Source: Actinoplanes derwentensis (GTDB lineage Bacteria; Actinomycetota; Actinomycetes; Mycobacteriales; Micromonosporaceae). Taken from it: DNA of 64,000 nucleotides. Of this stretch, positions 1 through 8,074 are shown in pieces. The stretch spans positions 62,001-126,000 of the forward strand of contig NZ_LT629758.1 of assembly GCF_900104725.1 (NCBI RefSeq), in the 5' to 3' direction. Every line of letters begins with the position of its first letter. Positions within the stretch are counted from its first letter, which is position 1. The position numbers were made by a program, and so were the translations under genes. The notes beneath the pieces were generated by a model. It searched no databases. It was not told the origin of the DNA and saw only the letters and a list, made by a program, of their open reading frames with translations.

Positions 1-1
1 C

Positions 2-454
2 GCGGTCGGCCGCAGCGACCCAGCAAATCCGGGCTCAACCCGGGGCACGGGCTCGGGGGAGGATCTGAGCCGCGGTTCGCGGGAGGAACAGGGCCGAGGT
101 TCGTGGGAAGGCTCGGGCCGGGATTCGCTGGGGAGTTCGGGCCGGGGCTCTGGGAGGAGTGGGGGCTGGGGCTCACGGGAAGACCTGGGCCGGGGCTCGG
201 GGGAGAGCGCGGACCGGGCCGGCGACGGTGCTCGGGAGCGGGCGTTGGCGGTTCTGGAGAGGCTGGCCGAGCGGGAGCGGCAGGTCGCCGAGGCGGTGGC
301 GACCGGGGCGTCCAACGCGCAGATCGGGACCGAGCTGCACATGAGCGTGCCGACGGTGAAGGCCTATGTGTCGCGGGTTCTGGACAAGCTCGGCTGCGTC
401 AACCGGGTGCAGGTCGCGGTGCTGGTGCACGAGGCGGGGATCCGGCGAGCGTGA
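2..454 (+). CDS. LuxR-type response regulator, C-terminal part (5' end outside window)
   Basis: The frame is open from base 2 to a TGA at 452-454, so this is the 3' end of a gene starting upstream. The last 65 or so residues form a LuxR/NarL helix-turn-helix: an ERERQVAEAVATG opening, then SNAQIG, TVKAYVSRVL and DKLGCVNRVQVAV. The DNA-binding effector is therefore complete. The roughly 75 residues before it are odd: almost entirely Gly, Ser, Arg and Glu, with recurring GSGR/GRGS/SREDL patterns. This looks like an expanded disordered linker between a receiver domain (not in the window) and the HTH. A transcription factor acting on unknown promoters is very likely. Partner kinase and target cannot be read from this fragment. 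Confidence 0.85.
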   Translation, partial: AVGRSDPANPGSTRGTGSGEDLSRGSREEQGRGSWEGSGRDSLGSSGRGSGRSGGWGSREDLGRGSGESADRAGDGARERALAVLERLAERERQVAEAVATGASNAQIGTELHMSVPTVKAYVSRVLDKLGCVNRVQVAVLVHEAGIRRA

Positions 455-584
455 CCGTCCCGCACGGGCGTAGCGGGTAACGACGCGGCACGGGGTGGCA
501 CGGGTGGCGTGGGACCTGGCTGGGCGCGGGTGGGACCTGGGACCTGGGACATCGGGGAGCGTGAAAGTTACGGAAGTCGTGAGG

Positions 585-666
585 GTCGTTACACGAGGTG
601 GCTATCGCTGGTAACGGACGCTAGTTTGAGTTCCGGTGCAAAGCCCACGGGATGAGTAGGTTTTGC
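585..666 (+). promoter_or_regulatory. Structured leader upstream of the methionine importer
   Basis: The 246 bases between the regulator and metN hold no gene. A 7-bp unit (gggacct) is repeated near 531-550. Two hairpins can be drawn. CGTTAC (587-592) pairs with GTAACG (611-616), and GCAAA (638-642) pairs with TTTGC (662-666). The second ends 34 bases before the metN GTG. The layout suggests a cis-regulatory leader, but I could not match it to the SAM-I, SAM-II or SAM-IV consensus, so it stays unassigned. Confidence 0.35.
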
Positions 667-700
667 GGCGACCGTCACAACTGCTGACCAGGGTGTTCAC

Positions 701-1768
701 GTGATCGAAATAGGCGGGCTTCGCAAGACGTACCGCTCCAGGAAACGGGCCGTCATTGCTGTCGACGGGGTGGACCTCAGTGTTGGTGAGGGCGAGGTCT
801 ACGGGGTTCTGGGGCAGAGTGGCGCGGGCAAGAGCACGCTTCTACGGTGTGTGAACATGCTGGAGCGGCCTGATGCGGGCACCGTCTCGGTCGACGGTCG
901 TGAGCTGACGAAGCTGCGCCGCAAGGACCTGCGGATCGCGCGGCAGGGGATCGGGATGATCCACCAGCATTTCGCGCTGCTGTCGTCGCGGACCGTGGCC
1001 GGTAACGTCGCGTTCGCGCTGGAAGTGACCGGTACTCCGCGGGCCGAGCGCAAGGCCCGGGTCGCTGAGCTGCTCGATCTGGTGGGGCTCGGTGAGCGTG
1101 CTGACGCGTACCCGGCTCAGTTGTCCGGGGGTCAGAAACAACGAGTCGGGATCGCCCGTGCGCTCGCCGCACGGCCTAAGGTCCTGCTCTCCGACGAGGC
1201 CACTTCGGCGCTCGATCCGGAGACGACCGAGTCGATCCTGCGGCTGCTGCTCGACCTCAACCGGCGTCTCGGGCTGACCGTTCTGTTGATCACCCACGAG
1301 ATGACCGTGGTGAAGCGGATCTGCACGTCGGCCGCGGTGATGCGGGACGGGCGTTTCGTCGAGTCCGGCACGATCGCCGACCTACTGAGGCGGCCGGACT
1401 CCGAGCTGGCCCGCGACCTGTTCCCCCTGGAACCCCGCGTCCCCCTGGAGCCCGGCGTATCCCCCACGTCCGGCGGATCTCCCACGTTCGGCGGCAGTGG
1501 CGGCACGACGAGCGACAGCACGACGAGCGACAGCACGACGAGCCACGGCACGACGATCGTTGACATCACGGTCAGTGGTGCTGATGCGGATGAGCCGATC
1601 ATCGCCGACCTCGCGAGGCGGTTCGAGATCGACGTACGCATCCTGGGTGGTTCGGTGGAGACCCTGGCCGCGACGCGTGCCGGCCGCTGGCGGCTGGCCC
1701 TGCCCGGCTCGCCCGATGCCAACAGGGCGGCTCTCGACTACCTGCGTAAGCGCGGAGTGACGGCATGA
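701..1768 (+). CDS. metN: Methionine ABC transporter ATP-binding protein MetN
   Basis: 355-residue cytoplasmic ATPase that energises methionine uptake with MetI and MetQ. Visible motifs are Walker A GQSGAGKST (about residues 37-45), signature LSGGQKQRV, Walker B VLLSDEATSALD and the switch His in LLITHE. The last 70 or so residues resemble the regulatory NIL domain of MetN, which in the family binds methionine and inhibits transport. Between ATPase and NIL lies an unusual linker of Pro/Gly-rich repeats followed by a Thr/Ser/Asp repeat (TTSDS units). The start is GTG at 701 with only a weak purine stretch upstream. The stop overlaps the metI start by 4 bases, so the two are translationally coupled. 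Confidence 0.93.
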   Translation: MIEIGGLRKTYRSRKRAVIAVDGVDLSVGEGEVYGVLGQSGAGKSTLLRCVNMLERPDAGTVSVDGRELTKLRRKDLRIARQGIGMIHQHFALLSSRTVAGNVAFALEVTGTPRAERKARVAELLDLVGLGERADAYPAQLSGGQKQRVGIARALAARPKVLLSDEATSALDPETTESILRLLLDLNRRLGLTVLLITHEMTVVKRICTSAAVMRDGRFVESGTIADLLRRPDSELARDLFPLEPRVPLEPGVSPTSGGSPTFGGSGGTTSDSTTSDSTTSHGTTIVDITVSGADADEPIIADLARRFEIDVRILGGSVETLAATRAGRWRLALPGSPDANRAALDYLRKRGVTA

Positions 1769-2421
1769 CCTGGTCCGAAGTCCTCGAACTGCTCGAAGTG
1801 GGCCTTCAGGAGACCGCCTGGATGGTCCTCGTCTCCACCCTGCTCACCGCGGTCGGCGGGCTGCTCGTCGGGGTGCTGCTGGTGCTCACCGACAAGGGTG
1901 GCCTGCTGCCGGTGCCGCCGCTGAACGTGGTGCTGGGCCTGATCGTGAACGTCGGCCGTTCGCTGCCGTTCATCATCCTGCTGGTCGCCGTCATCCCGTT
2001 CACCCGGGCGATCGTCGGCACCACGATCGGCACCGACGCGGCGATCGCGCCGCTGACCATCGGTGCGATCCCGTTCTTCGCGCGGATCGTCGAGTCGGCG
2101 TTGCGGGAGGTCCCGGCTGATGTGGTCGCCGCGGCCACCGCGATGGGCGCCACCCGAACCCAGATCGTCGGCAAGGTGCTGCTGCGTGAGTCGCTTCCCG
2201 GCCTGGTCGCGGGTCTGACGATCACAGTGATCGCGCTGGTCGGCTACTCGGCGATGGCCGGCGTGGTCGGCGGTGGCGGCCTCGGTGACCTGGCCATCCG
2301 GTACGGCTATCAGCGTTTCGAAACCGACATGATGATCGCCACGGTGGTGGCTCTGATCATCTTCGTTCAGCTCGTCCAGATGGTCGGTGACCTGCTCGTC
2401 CGCAGGTTGTCGCACCGCTGA
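1765..2421 (+). CDS. metI: Methionine ABC transporter permease MetI
   Basis: 218-residue integral membrane permease with about five hydrophobic helices, the usual size and topology of MetI. The coupling motif that contacts MetN lies in the stretch ADVVAAATAMGAT, followed by LRESLPGL. The order metN-metI-metQ and the ATGA overlap with metN identify the substrate class (L-/D-methionine). It is 58 bases upstream of metQ and probably on the same transcript. Confidence 0.93.
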   Translation: MTWSEVLELLEVGLQETAWMVLVSTLLTAVGGLLVGVLLVLTDKGGLLPVPPLNVVLGLIVNVGRSLPFIILLVAVIPFTRAIVGTTIGTDAAIAPLTIGAIPFFARIVESALREVPADVVAAATAMGATRTQIVGKVLLRESLPGLVAGLTITVIALVGYSAMAGVVGGGGLGDLAIRYGYQRFETDMMIATVVALIIFVQLVQMVGDLLVRRLSHR

Positions 2422-2479
2422 GCCACTCGGGCCGTGATCCGGTCCGGGGTTCGTCCGAATTCCTCTAAGTCCGATCGAA

Positions 2480-3322
2480 ATGAAAGGTAAAGTCATGCGC
2501 CGCCGTTCCCTTGCCGCTGTCCTCGCCGCAGCCACCCTCACCCTGGGACTGGCCGCCTGTGGTTCCTCCAGCGACGACGCCGCCGAGTCGGCGTCCACCG
2601 ACACCCTCAAGGTCGGCGTCAGCCCGGTCCCGCACGGTGAGATCCTCAAGTACGTCTCGGACAACCTGGCCGCCGCCGAAGGCCTGAAGATCGAGATCGT
2701 CGAGTTCAACGACTACATCCAGCCGAACGTCGCGCTGAGCGAGAAGCAACTGGACGCCAACTACTTCCAGCACATCCCGTACCTGGAGGAGGAGGTCGAC
2801 GCCAAGGGCTACAAGTTCACCGCGCTCAAGCCGGTGCACATCGAGCCGCTCGGCGTCTACTCCAAGACGGTCAAGGCGATCGCCGACGTCCCCAACGGTG
2901 GCGTCGTCGCGATCCCGAACGACCCGTCGAACTCGGGCCGGTCCCTCAACCTGCTCGCCAAGAACGGCCTGATCACCCTCAAGGAGGGCGTCGGCGTCAA
3001 GGCGACCGAGAAGGACATCACCGTCAACCCGAAGAACCTGCAGTTCAAGGCCCTCGAGGCGGCTCAGCTCCCGCGCAGCCTGGAAGACACCGCGATCTCG
3101 GTGATCAACGGCAACTACGCGATCGAGACCGGCCTCAAGCCGTCGACCGACGCGCTCGCGCTGGAGACGGGTGACGACAACCCGTACGCGAACCTGGTCG
3201 TCGTGCGCACCGGCGACGAGACCGACGCCCGCATCGTCAAGCTGGAGAAGCTGCTGCACTCGGCCGAGGTCAAGAAGTTCATCGAGGACAAGTATCAGGG
3301 TTCCGTCCTGGCCGCGTTCTGA
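2480..3322 (+). CDS. metQ: Methionine-binding lipoprotein MetQ (NlpA family)
   Basis: 280-residue extracellular solute-binding lipoprotein. The N-terminus has Arg residues, a hydrophobic stretch and the lipobox LAAC, giving Cys at about residue 23. The mature part has NlpA/MetQ-type segments such as GVSPVPHGEILK, NYFQHIPYLE, AIPNDPSNSGRSL and the C-terminal KFIEDKYQGSV. It delivers methionine to MetNI. ATG start with AAAGG just upstream. A terminator-like hairpin follows. Confidence 0.94.
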   Translation: MKGKVMRRRSLAAVLAAATLTLGLAACGSSSDDAAESASTDTLKVGVSPVPHGEILKYVSDNLAAAEGLKIEIVEFNDYIQPNVALSEKQLDANYFQHIPYLEEEVDAKGYKFTALKPVHIEPLGVYSKTVKAIADVPNGGVVAIPNDPSNSGRSLNLLAKNGLITLKEGVGVKATEKDITVNPKNLQFKALEAAQLPRSLEDTAISVINGNYAIETGLKPSTDALALETGDDNPYANLVVVRTGDETDARIVKLEKLLHSAEVKKFIEDKYQGSVLAAF

Positions 3323-3334
3323 TCCAGGACACCG

Positions 3335-3366
3335 AGAGGGAGTCACGTGAGAACGCGGCTCCCTCT
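3335..3366 (+). terminator. Terminator-like hairpin after metQ
   Basis: AGAGGGAG (3335-3342) and CTCCCTCT (3359-3366) form a perfect 8-bp stem 13 bases after the metQ stop, followed by a short T-containing run. Confidence 0.6.
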
Positions 3367-3416
3367 TTCCCGAATTCGGGGTAGCGCGGGCCTCTCACCA
3401 GGCGCATCATCAAGGG

Positions 3417-3608
3417 ATGGCTGAGCAGACCCATCCGGCCGAGGCCGTTTCCGCCTCCGCGCGGCACCGCACCGAGCGCTTCGGCATCCTGCCACCGCGC
3501 ATCCTCGCCGACGACGTCGTCGAGCTGGTCGACACCCGTCGTGCCGACCAATGTCCCGCCACGATCCTGAGCTTCGAGCACGAGCGGGCCCTGCACACCG
3601 CGGCCTGA
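3417..3608 (+). CDS. Small hypothetical protein
   Basis: 63-residue frame with an ATG preceded by AAGGG. Nearly every codon has G or C in third position, as in the neighbouring genes, which supports real coding. No signal peptide or membrane helix. The sequence contains PPRILADDVVELVDTRR. I do not recognise a family. It lies between the metQ terminator and a hairpin shared with convergent ald, so it is probably a monocistronic unit. Confidence 0.55.
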   Translation: MAEQTHPAEAVSASARHRTERFGILPPRILADDVVELVDTRRADQCPATILSFEHERALHTAA

Positions 3609-3660
3609 CGCGTCACCCCGGTTGCCGTGGTGACCGTGCGGTGAGGGGAGAAAAGGGCGC

Positions 3661-3689
3661 GCCCTCCGCCCGGTTCGGGAGCGGAGGGC
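3661..3689. terminator. Bidirectional terminator between the small ORF and ald
   Basis: GCCCTCCGC (3661-3669) pairs perfectly with GCGGAGGGC (3681-3689) across an 11-base loop, between convergent genes. Confidence 0.7.
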
Positions 3690-3706
3690 ACGCGGGAGAG
3701 GTCGGG

Positions 3707-4825
3707 TCAGAGCGCCAGTACTGCGGCGATCTTCTCGGTGGGGAGACCGAGGGCCGAGCCGACCAGGTCGTTGGTGAGGGCGCCGTGGTGCGCGTTCAGG
3801 CCGAGGGCGAGGGCCGGGTCGGCGCGCAGGGCGTCGCGCCAGCCGAGGTCGGCCAGGCGGATCGCGTACGGCAGGGTGGCGTTGGTCAGTGCGTACGTCG
3901 AAGTGTTGGGGACGGCACCGGGCATGTTGGCGACGCAGTAGAAGACCGAGTCGTGCACCTGGTAGACCGGGTTCTCGTGGGTGGTGGGCCGGGAGTCCTC
4001 GAAGCAGCCGCCCTGGTCGATGGCGATGTCGACGAGCACCGAACCGGGTTTCATCCGCTTGACCAGGTCGTTGCTGACCAGAGTGGGTGCTTTGGCGCCG
4101 GGCACCAGGACGGCCCCGATCACCATGTCGGCGGTGGTCACCGACTGTTCGATGGTGTACGAGTTCGACACCAGCGTCTTGACCCGGCCGCCGAACTGCG
4201 CGTCGATCTGCCGCAGCCGCGGGATGCTCAGGTCGAGCACGGTGACGTCAGCGCCGAGACCGAGGGCGATGGTGGCCGCGTTCACGCCGGAGACACCGCC
4301 TCCGATGATGGTGATGCTGGCCGGCGCCACGCCGGGAACCCCGCCGGGGAGCACGCCACGGCCGCCGCTGTTGCGCATCAGGCTGTAGGCGCCGACCTGC
4401 GGGGCGAGCCGCCCGGCGACCTCGGACATCGGGGCGAGCAGTGGCAGGGAGCCGTCAGCGAGCTGGACCGTCTCGTACGCGATGGCGGTGGTCCCGCTGT
4501 TGAGCAGGGCTTTGGTGCCCTCGGCGTCGGCGGCCAGATGAAGGTAGGTGAAGAGGACCTGGCCTTGGCGCAGGCGGTGGTACTCGCTGGCGATCGGTTC
4601 CTTGACCTTGAGGATCATGTCGGTGGTGCCCCACACCGAGTCCGCGTCGGGAAGGATGTGGGCGCCCGCGCTCACGTAGTCACCGTCGGTGATCGAGGAT
4701 CCCGCTCCGGCCCCGGACTGCACCGACACCTGGTGCCCGTGCCGTACCGCTTCCACCACGCCGGCCGGGGTGATGGCCACCCGGTACTCGTGGTTCTTGA
4801 CCTCTGACGGCACACCGATGTGCAT
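3707..4825 (-). CDS. ald: Alanine dehydrogenase
   Basis: 372-residue NAD-dependent enzyme that interconverts L-alanine and pyruvate plus ammonium, the usual family length. It starts [20 protein letters not shown], the canonical N-terminus with substrate-binding Arg. It also has LKVKEP with the conserved Lys, FTYLHLA with the catalytic His, and the Rossmann loop [12 protein letters not shown]. The ATG at 4825 is chosen because GGAAGGG precedes it and the family N-terminus begins there; the 33 upstream residues in frame are not family-like. It is divergent from an Lrp/AsnC regulator (aldR), the classic arrangement in actinobacteria, where AldR controls ald in response to alanine. Confidence 0.95.
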   Translation of the reverse strand: MHIGVPSEVKNHEYRVAITPAGVVEAVRHGHQVSVQSGAGAGSSITDGDYVSAGAHILPDADSVWGTTDMILKVKEPIASEYHRLRQGQVLFTYLHLAADAEGTKALLNSGTTAIAYETVQLADGSLPLLAPMSEVAGRLAPQVGAYSLMRNSGGRGVLPGGVPGVAPASITIIGGGVSGVNAATIALGLGADVTVLDLSIPRLRQIDAQFGGRVKTLVSNSYTIEQSVTTADMVIGAVLVPGAKAPTLVSNDLVKRMKPGSVLVDIAIDQGGCFEDSRPTTHENPVYQVHDSVFYCVANMPGAVPNTSTYALTNATLPYAIRLADLGWRDALRADPALALGLNAHHGALTNDLVGSALGLPTEKIAAVLAL

Positions 4826-4947
4826 GGCGATCCCTTCCGCTGCTCTTGTCGTTAGAGTGAAACGATGTGCAGCACTCCGGCAAGCCGAACGAAGAAGATT
4901 CTGTTCGTAACGGTGGTGGCGCATTTGCTGCCGGGGGGCAGCGTGCT

Positions 4948-5415
4948 GTGACCGACGTACCGAAGGATGTTCGAGGTCTCGATCACATCGACCTGGAGTT
5001 GCTGAGCCTTCTGCGGGTCGACGGCCGGATGCCGAACAACGCCCTCGCCGACCGGGTCGGCATCGCCCCGTCCACCTGCCTCACCAGGATCCGCCGGTTG
5101 CGGGAGATCGGTGCGGTCCGTGGTTTCCACGCCGACGTCGACCCGGCGTGGATCGGCCGCCCGATCCAGGCGATGATCGCGGTCCGGATCCGCCCGGACG
5201 CCCGCGAGGCGATCGGCCGTTTCGCCGAGTCATTGGCCGGCATCCGCGCGGTCCGCGACGTCTACTTCGTCTCCGGCTCCTACGACTTCCTGCTGCACGT
5301 GGCCTGCGCCGACGTCGACGACCTACGCGCCGTGATCACCGAACGCCTGAGCGGCACCGGCCTGATCTCCGGCACCGAGACTTACTTGATCTTCGAACAC
5401 CGCCGCGGCGTCTAG
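4948..5415 (+). CDS. aldR: Lrp/AsnC-family regulator, probable AldR
   Basis: 155-residue transcription factor. An N-terminal winged HTH starts LDHIDLELLSLLRVDGRMPN and includes TRIRRLREIGAVRGF. A C-terminal RAM ligand-binding domain includes VRDVYFVSGSYDFLLHV. The GTG at 4948 is preceded by GGGGGG at proper distance; an in-frame ATG at 4867 would add 27 atypical residues. The divergent, adjacent position relative to ald makes alanine-responsive control of ald the most likely role. The 122-base gap between the two starts should hold both promoters and AldR sites. Confidence 0.88.
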   Translation: MTDVPKDVRGLDHIDLELLSLLRVDGRMPNNALADRVGIAPSTCLTRIRRLREIGAVRGFHADVDPAWIGRPIQAMIAVRIRPDAREAIGRFAESLAGIRAVRDVYFVSGSYDFLLHVACADVDDLRAVITERLSGTGLISGTETYLIFEHRRGV

Positions 5416-5485
5416 AAGGACATCGCCGCGGCATATGAGGCACCGCCGGGGCGCGGCGAAAGCGCGGCGCGGAAGAACAGAAGAC

Positions 5486-5953
5486 CTACGAAGCGGGCCG
5501 CTCCAGCCAGATCGTGTCGGGCCATTCCGCCTGATCAGCGGCTTCCCGGCGCAGCAGGGCGAACCCGTGCCGGGCGTAGAAACGGGCGGCCCGGTCATTC
5601 CCGTCGAGGTGCTCGAGCCGTACCGGACGGCCCGGAGCGAGATCGAGCAGTGCCCGGATCAACGCCGACCCGACGCCGGCCGACTGGACGTCCGGGTGGA
5701 CGTACAGCTTCCAAATGATCGGCACCTCGCCCCGCAGATCGATGTTGCCGGTCGCGATCGGCCCGTCGTCGTCCGTGGCGACCAGAACCGTGGTGGTGCT
5801 CAGGCTGCGCGCGACCGCCTCCGGTGACCACCAGCCGGCCAGACCGTGCGCGATGTAATCCGGCCCGGCGAACCGGTAGGTCTCCGGCCAGGTCGTATGC
5901 CCGATGTCCACAATGCCGGTGATATCGGCGACAGTCGCTTCTCGGATCTCCAC
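5486..5953 (-). CDS. GNAT-family N-acetyltransferase
   Basis: 155-residue single-domain acetyltransferase. It starts IREATVADITGIVDI and has IWKLYVHPDVQSAGVGSALI, the beta4-alpha3 acetyl-CoA pyrophosphate loop (QxxGxG/A type), and the C-terminal RFYARHGFAL found in most GNATs. The acceptor substrate cannot be predicted. It stands alone, convergent with aldR. A weak 7-bp inverted repeat lies in the gap (5424-5458). Confidence 0.88.
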   Translation of the reverse strand: MEIREATVADITGIVDIGHTTWPETYRFAGPDYIAHGLAGWWSPEAVARSLSTTTVLVATDDDGPIATGNIDLRGEVPIIWKLYVHPDVQSAGVGSALIRALLDLAPGRPVRLEHLDGNDRAARFYARHGFALLRREAADQAEWPDTIWLERPAS

Positions 5954-6044
5954 CCGAGCATATTTACATGATCACCTATGCTCGCGGCGCACAGCGAAGC
6001 GACCAACGAGAAGCGACCGCCCGGGCGACGCGCCGCTGTTCACG

Positions 6045-6161
6045 ATGGGAACATTTCTGCTCGTCCCGGCGAGGGTGATCACCCTGTCCATCGCCGTCGT
6101 CATGATCATTATGCTCTGGTGGGCGATCACCCGGGCTCGTACCGTTGAAGAGAGCCGTTGA
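6045..6161 (+). CDS. Small single-pass membrane peptide
   Basis: 38 residues: a short N-terminus, one strong hydrophobic helix (about residues 5-28, rich in Ile/Val/Met, with LWWAI) and a charged tail RARTVEESR. The TGA overlaps the ATG of the next gene by one base (TGATG), which suggests translational coupling with the propeller protein downstream. A longer in-frame version from 5904 is possible, but its N-terminus is not protein-like. No family recognised. Confidence 0.45.
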   Translation: MGTFLLVPARVITLSIAVVMIIMLWWAITRARTVEESR

Positions 6162-7477
6162 TGTCGACGAGTGTGTTGCCGGCCTGGGCGGGCCGGGCGG
6201 CGAGGGTGGCCGTGGCGACCACCGCGCTGACGTTGCTGGTCTCCTGTTTCGCGTTCGGCGGGGTGATGCAGTGGTACCCGGTCGGCGGGGACCGGGCGCC
6301 GAAACCCCAGGGTGCCGGGTCGGTGCCGGCCGTGGTCGGGGCGCCGACACTGTGGACCTCGGACGCTCTGGAGGCGCCGATCGGGGCGGCGTCGGTGCTG
6401 TACACGTCGAACACCTGGTTCCCGGACGAGTCGGACTGGCTCGCCGGGCTGGTCGGCCGGTCCGACGACAGTTACCGGGTGGCCGAACTCTACGGCCCGG
6501 CCGGGATGGGCACGGTGCTGTCCCCGGACGGTTCCCGGCTGGCCGCCGAGGAGGGTATCGCCGACCTGACCACCGGGCGGGTCACCGCCTATCAGGGCGT
6601 GGTGTCGTCCGGCGAGGGCGACGACGAGCCCGCGGCGCAGGCGTGGTCCCCGGATGGGAAGTCGGTGGCGGTGCTGGTGGGCCGATGGACCGACCACGAC
6701 GGCCTTGCTCCGGACGTACGGCTGCTGCTCGCCGACGCCGAGACCGGCGCGACGCGCGAGATCGCCGTGCTGCGGACCCTCGCCGCGTTGTCGGGCTGGA
6801 CCGTGGCGTTCTCGCCGGACGGTTCGCGGCTGGCATTTCAGAACGGAGCGGGGGTACGGGTGATCACGCTCGCCGACGGCACCGGGGTGGACGTGCCGCT
6901 GCCGTCCGGTGCCCGGCTGGCCGGCAAGGGGGCGTGGTCGCGCGACGGGAGGAACCTGCTGGTGGTGTCGGGTGCCGAGTGCGGGTGCGGCGACTACCCG
7001 ATGCGCTGGACGGTCACCGAGATCGCGGTCGCGGACGCGGTGGCCACCGGCCGGTCATGGAGCCGGGACGGGATCTACGCGCTGCGGGTGCTGGGCTGGT
7101 GGCCGTCCGGTGATCCGGTGGCCGTCGAGTACACGCCGACCGTGGACGCGCGGCCGACGACCTTCGAGGACGAGGGCAGCCAGTACGACCTGACCAGTCA
7201 GAACCTGATCCGGACCGCGAGCCTGATCGAACTGGGCACGTCGGCGGTGCTGCTGTCCGGCGACGACCACGGGGCAGCAGGTGACGTGGAGTCGCTGGAC
7301 GTGCCGGATCAGGTGCTGTCGTCGGGGGCGGTGCGGCCCGGTGACCCGCCGCTGTTCGACATGGACCTGATCTCGGTGGTGGTGCTGGTCGTGATCGGCG
7401 CTGAACTGTCGGTGCTGCTGGCGTTCGCCGGCTCCTGGCTGGTGGCGAGGTTCCGGCGGGGCCGGTTCGGCCGGTAG
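6161..7477 (+). CDS. Membrane-anchored TolB/PD40-type beta-propeller protein
   Basis: 438 residues. A hydrophobic N-terminal segment (about residues 8-32) is followed by an extracytoplasmic domain with repeated WSPDGK and FSPDGSRLAF motifs, typical of PD40/WD40-like propeller blades. A C-terminal membrane helix near residues 400-425 and a basic tail RFRRGRFGR follow. Predicted to sit outside the membrane with both ends anchored. Propeller proteins of this type usually bind partners; no catalytic motif is visible. The ATG at 6161 overlaps the preceding small ORF; a TTG one codon earlier is possible. Confidence 0.7.
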   Translation: MSTSVLPAWAGRAARVAVATTALTLLVSCFAFGGVMQWYPVGGDRAPKPQGAGSVPAVVGAPTLWTSDALEAPIGAASVLYTSNTWFPDESDWLAGLVGRSDDSYRVAELYGPAGMGTVLSPDGSRLAAEEGIADLTTGRVTAYQGVVSSGEGDDEPAAQAWSPDGKSVAVLVGRWTDHDGLAPDVRLLLADAETGATREIAVLRTLAALSGWTVAFSPDGSRLAFQNGAGVRVITLADGTGVDVPLPSGARLAGKGAWSRDGRNLLVVSGAECGCGDYPMRWTVTEIAVADAVATGRSWSRDGIYALRVLGWWPSGDPVAVEYTPTVDARPTTFEDEGSQYDLTSQNLIRTASLIELGTSAVLLSGDDHGAAGDVESLDVPDQVLSSGAVRPGDPPLFDMDLISVVVLVVIGAELSVLLAFAGSWLVARFRRGRFGR

Positions 7478-7491
7478 CGGGCCGAACCGGC
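7461..7491. terminator. Bidirectional terminator overlapping a stop codon
   Basis: GCCGGTTCGGCC (7461-7472) pairs perfectly (12 bp) with GGCCGAACCGGC (7480-7491). The left arm and loop include the last codons and stop of the propeller gene. It serves both this gene and the convergent sugar operon. Confidence 0.75.
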
Positions 7492-7492
7492 G

Positions 7493-8074
7493 TCACGCGG
7501 GGGCGAGGCGGTCGCTGATCACGTGCGCGGCGAACAGGTGGAAGCCGATGACCAGCGGAATCGTGGCCGGCATGGACAGCGCCAGGAAGAACGCGAGGAC
7601 CCCGGCCAGCGCGGGCGCCAGCGCCGACCAGGGCCGGGTGGTAGCCCGCTCCCAGGCCCAGCGAAGCGGGGACGGGGTCTCCCGGCCGATGGCCACCAGG
7701 GTCAGGGTGGCGACCCCGGCCAGCCAGGTGGCGGCCACCGCGGTCACCACCAGGACGGGTGTGCCGCCGGGCACCCAGCCGCGGCTCAGTGCCATCAGGT
7801 CGATCAGCAGCAGCGCCGCCGCCACGGCAAAGGGCATGCCGGGCAGCAGCGCCCGGCCGAACCGGCGCAGCAGCGACCGGAAGCCCGGCAACCGGCCGTG
7901 CTCGTAACGGTGCCGGACCGCGGTGGAGCCGGCGGCCAGTGCCGCCGGCAGGGTCAGCAGCGGTAGCCCGGCGACCGTGACCACTACGCCGATCAGGGCG
8001 AGATCGGTGCCGAGAGCGAAGCGTTCCCGCCAGTCCAGGCGGAGCTCCGGCGCTGCTTCGACCGGCCAGTTCAT
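7493..8074 (-). CDS. DUF624 (YesL-like) membrane protein
   Basis: 193 residues with several membrane helices and the DUF624 feature of an early LGLPLLTLPAA-like segment followed by RHRYEHG. DUF624/YesL proteins are commonly encoded beside carbohydrate ABC importers and are thought to assist them; biochemical function is not established. The ATG at 8074 overlaps the stop of the upstream permease (ATGA). It is last gene of the lacI-ABC operon, directly before the shared terminator. Confidence 0.75.
   Translation of the reverse strand: MNWPVEAAPELRLDWRERFALGTDLALIGVVVTVAGLPLLTLPAALAAGSTAVRHRYEHGRLPGFRSLLRRFGRALLPGMPFAVAAALLLIDLMALSRGWVPGGTPVLVVTAVAATWLAGVATLTLVAIGRETPSPLRWAWERATTRPWSALAPALAGVLAFFLALSMPATIPLVIGFHLFAAHVISDRLAPA

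Noticed and set aside
585..666. SAM-I, SAM-II or SAM-IV riboswitch
   Set aside because: The leader has stem-loops, but I cannot see the conserved core of these families.
5424..5458. Terminator between aldR and the GNAT gene
   Set aside because: Only a 7-bp stem with a 21-base loop in very GC-rich sequence; too weak to call.
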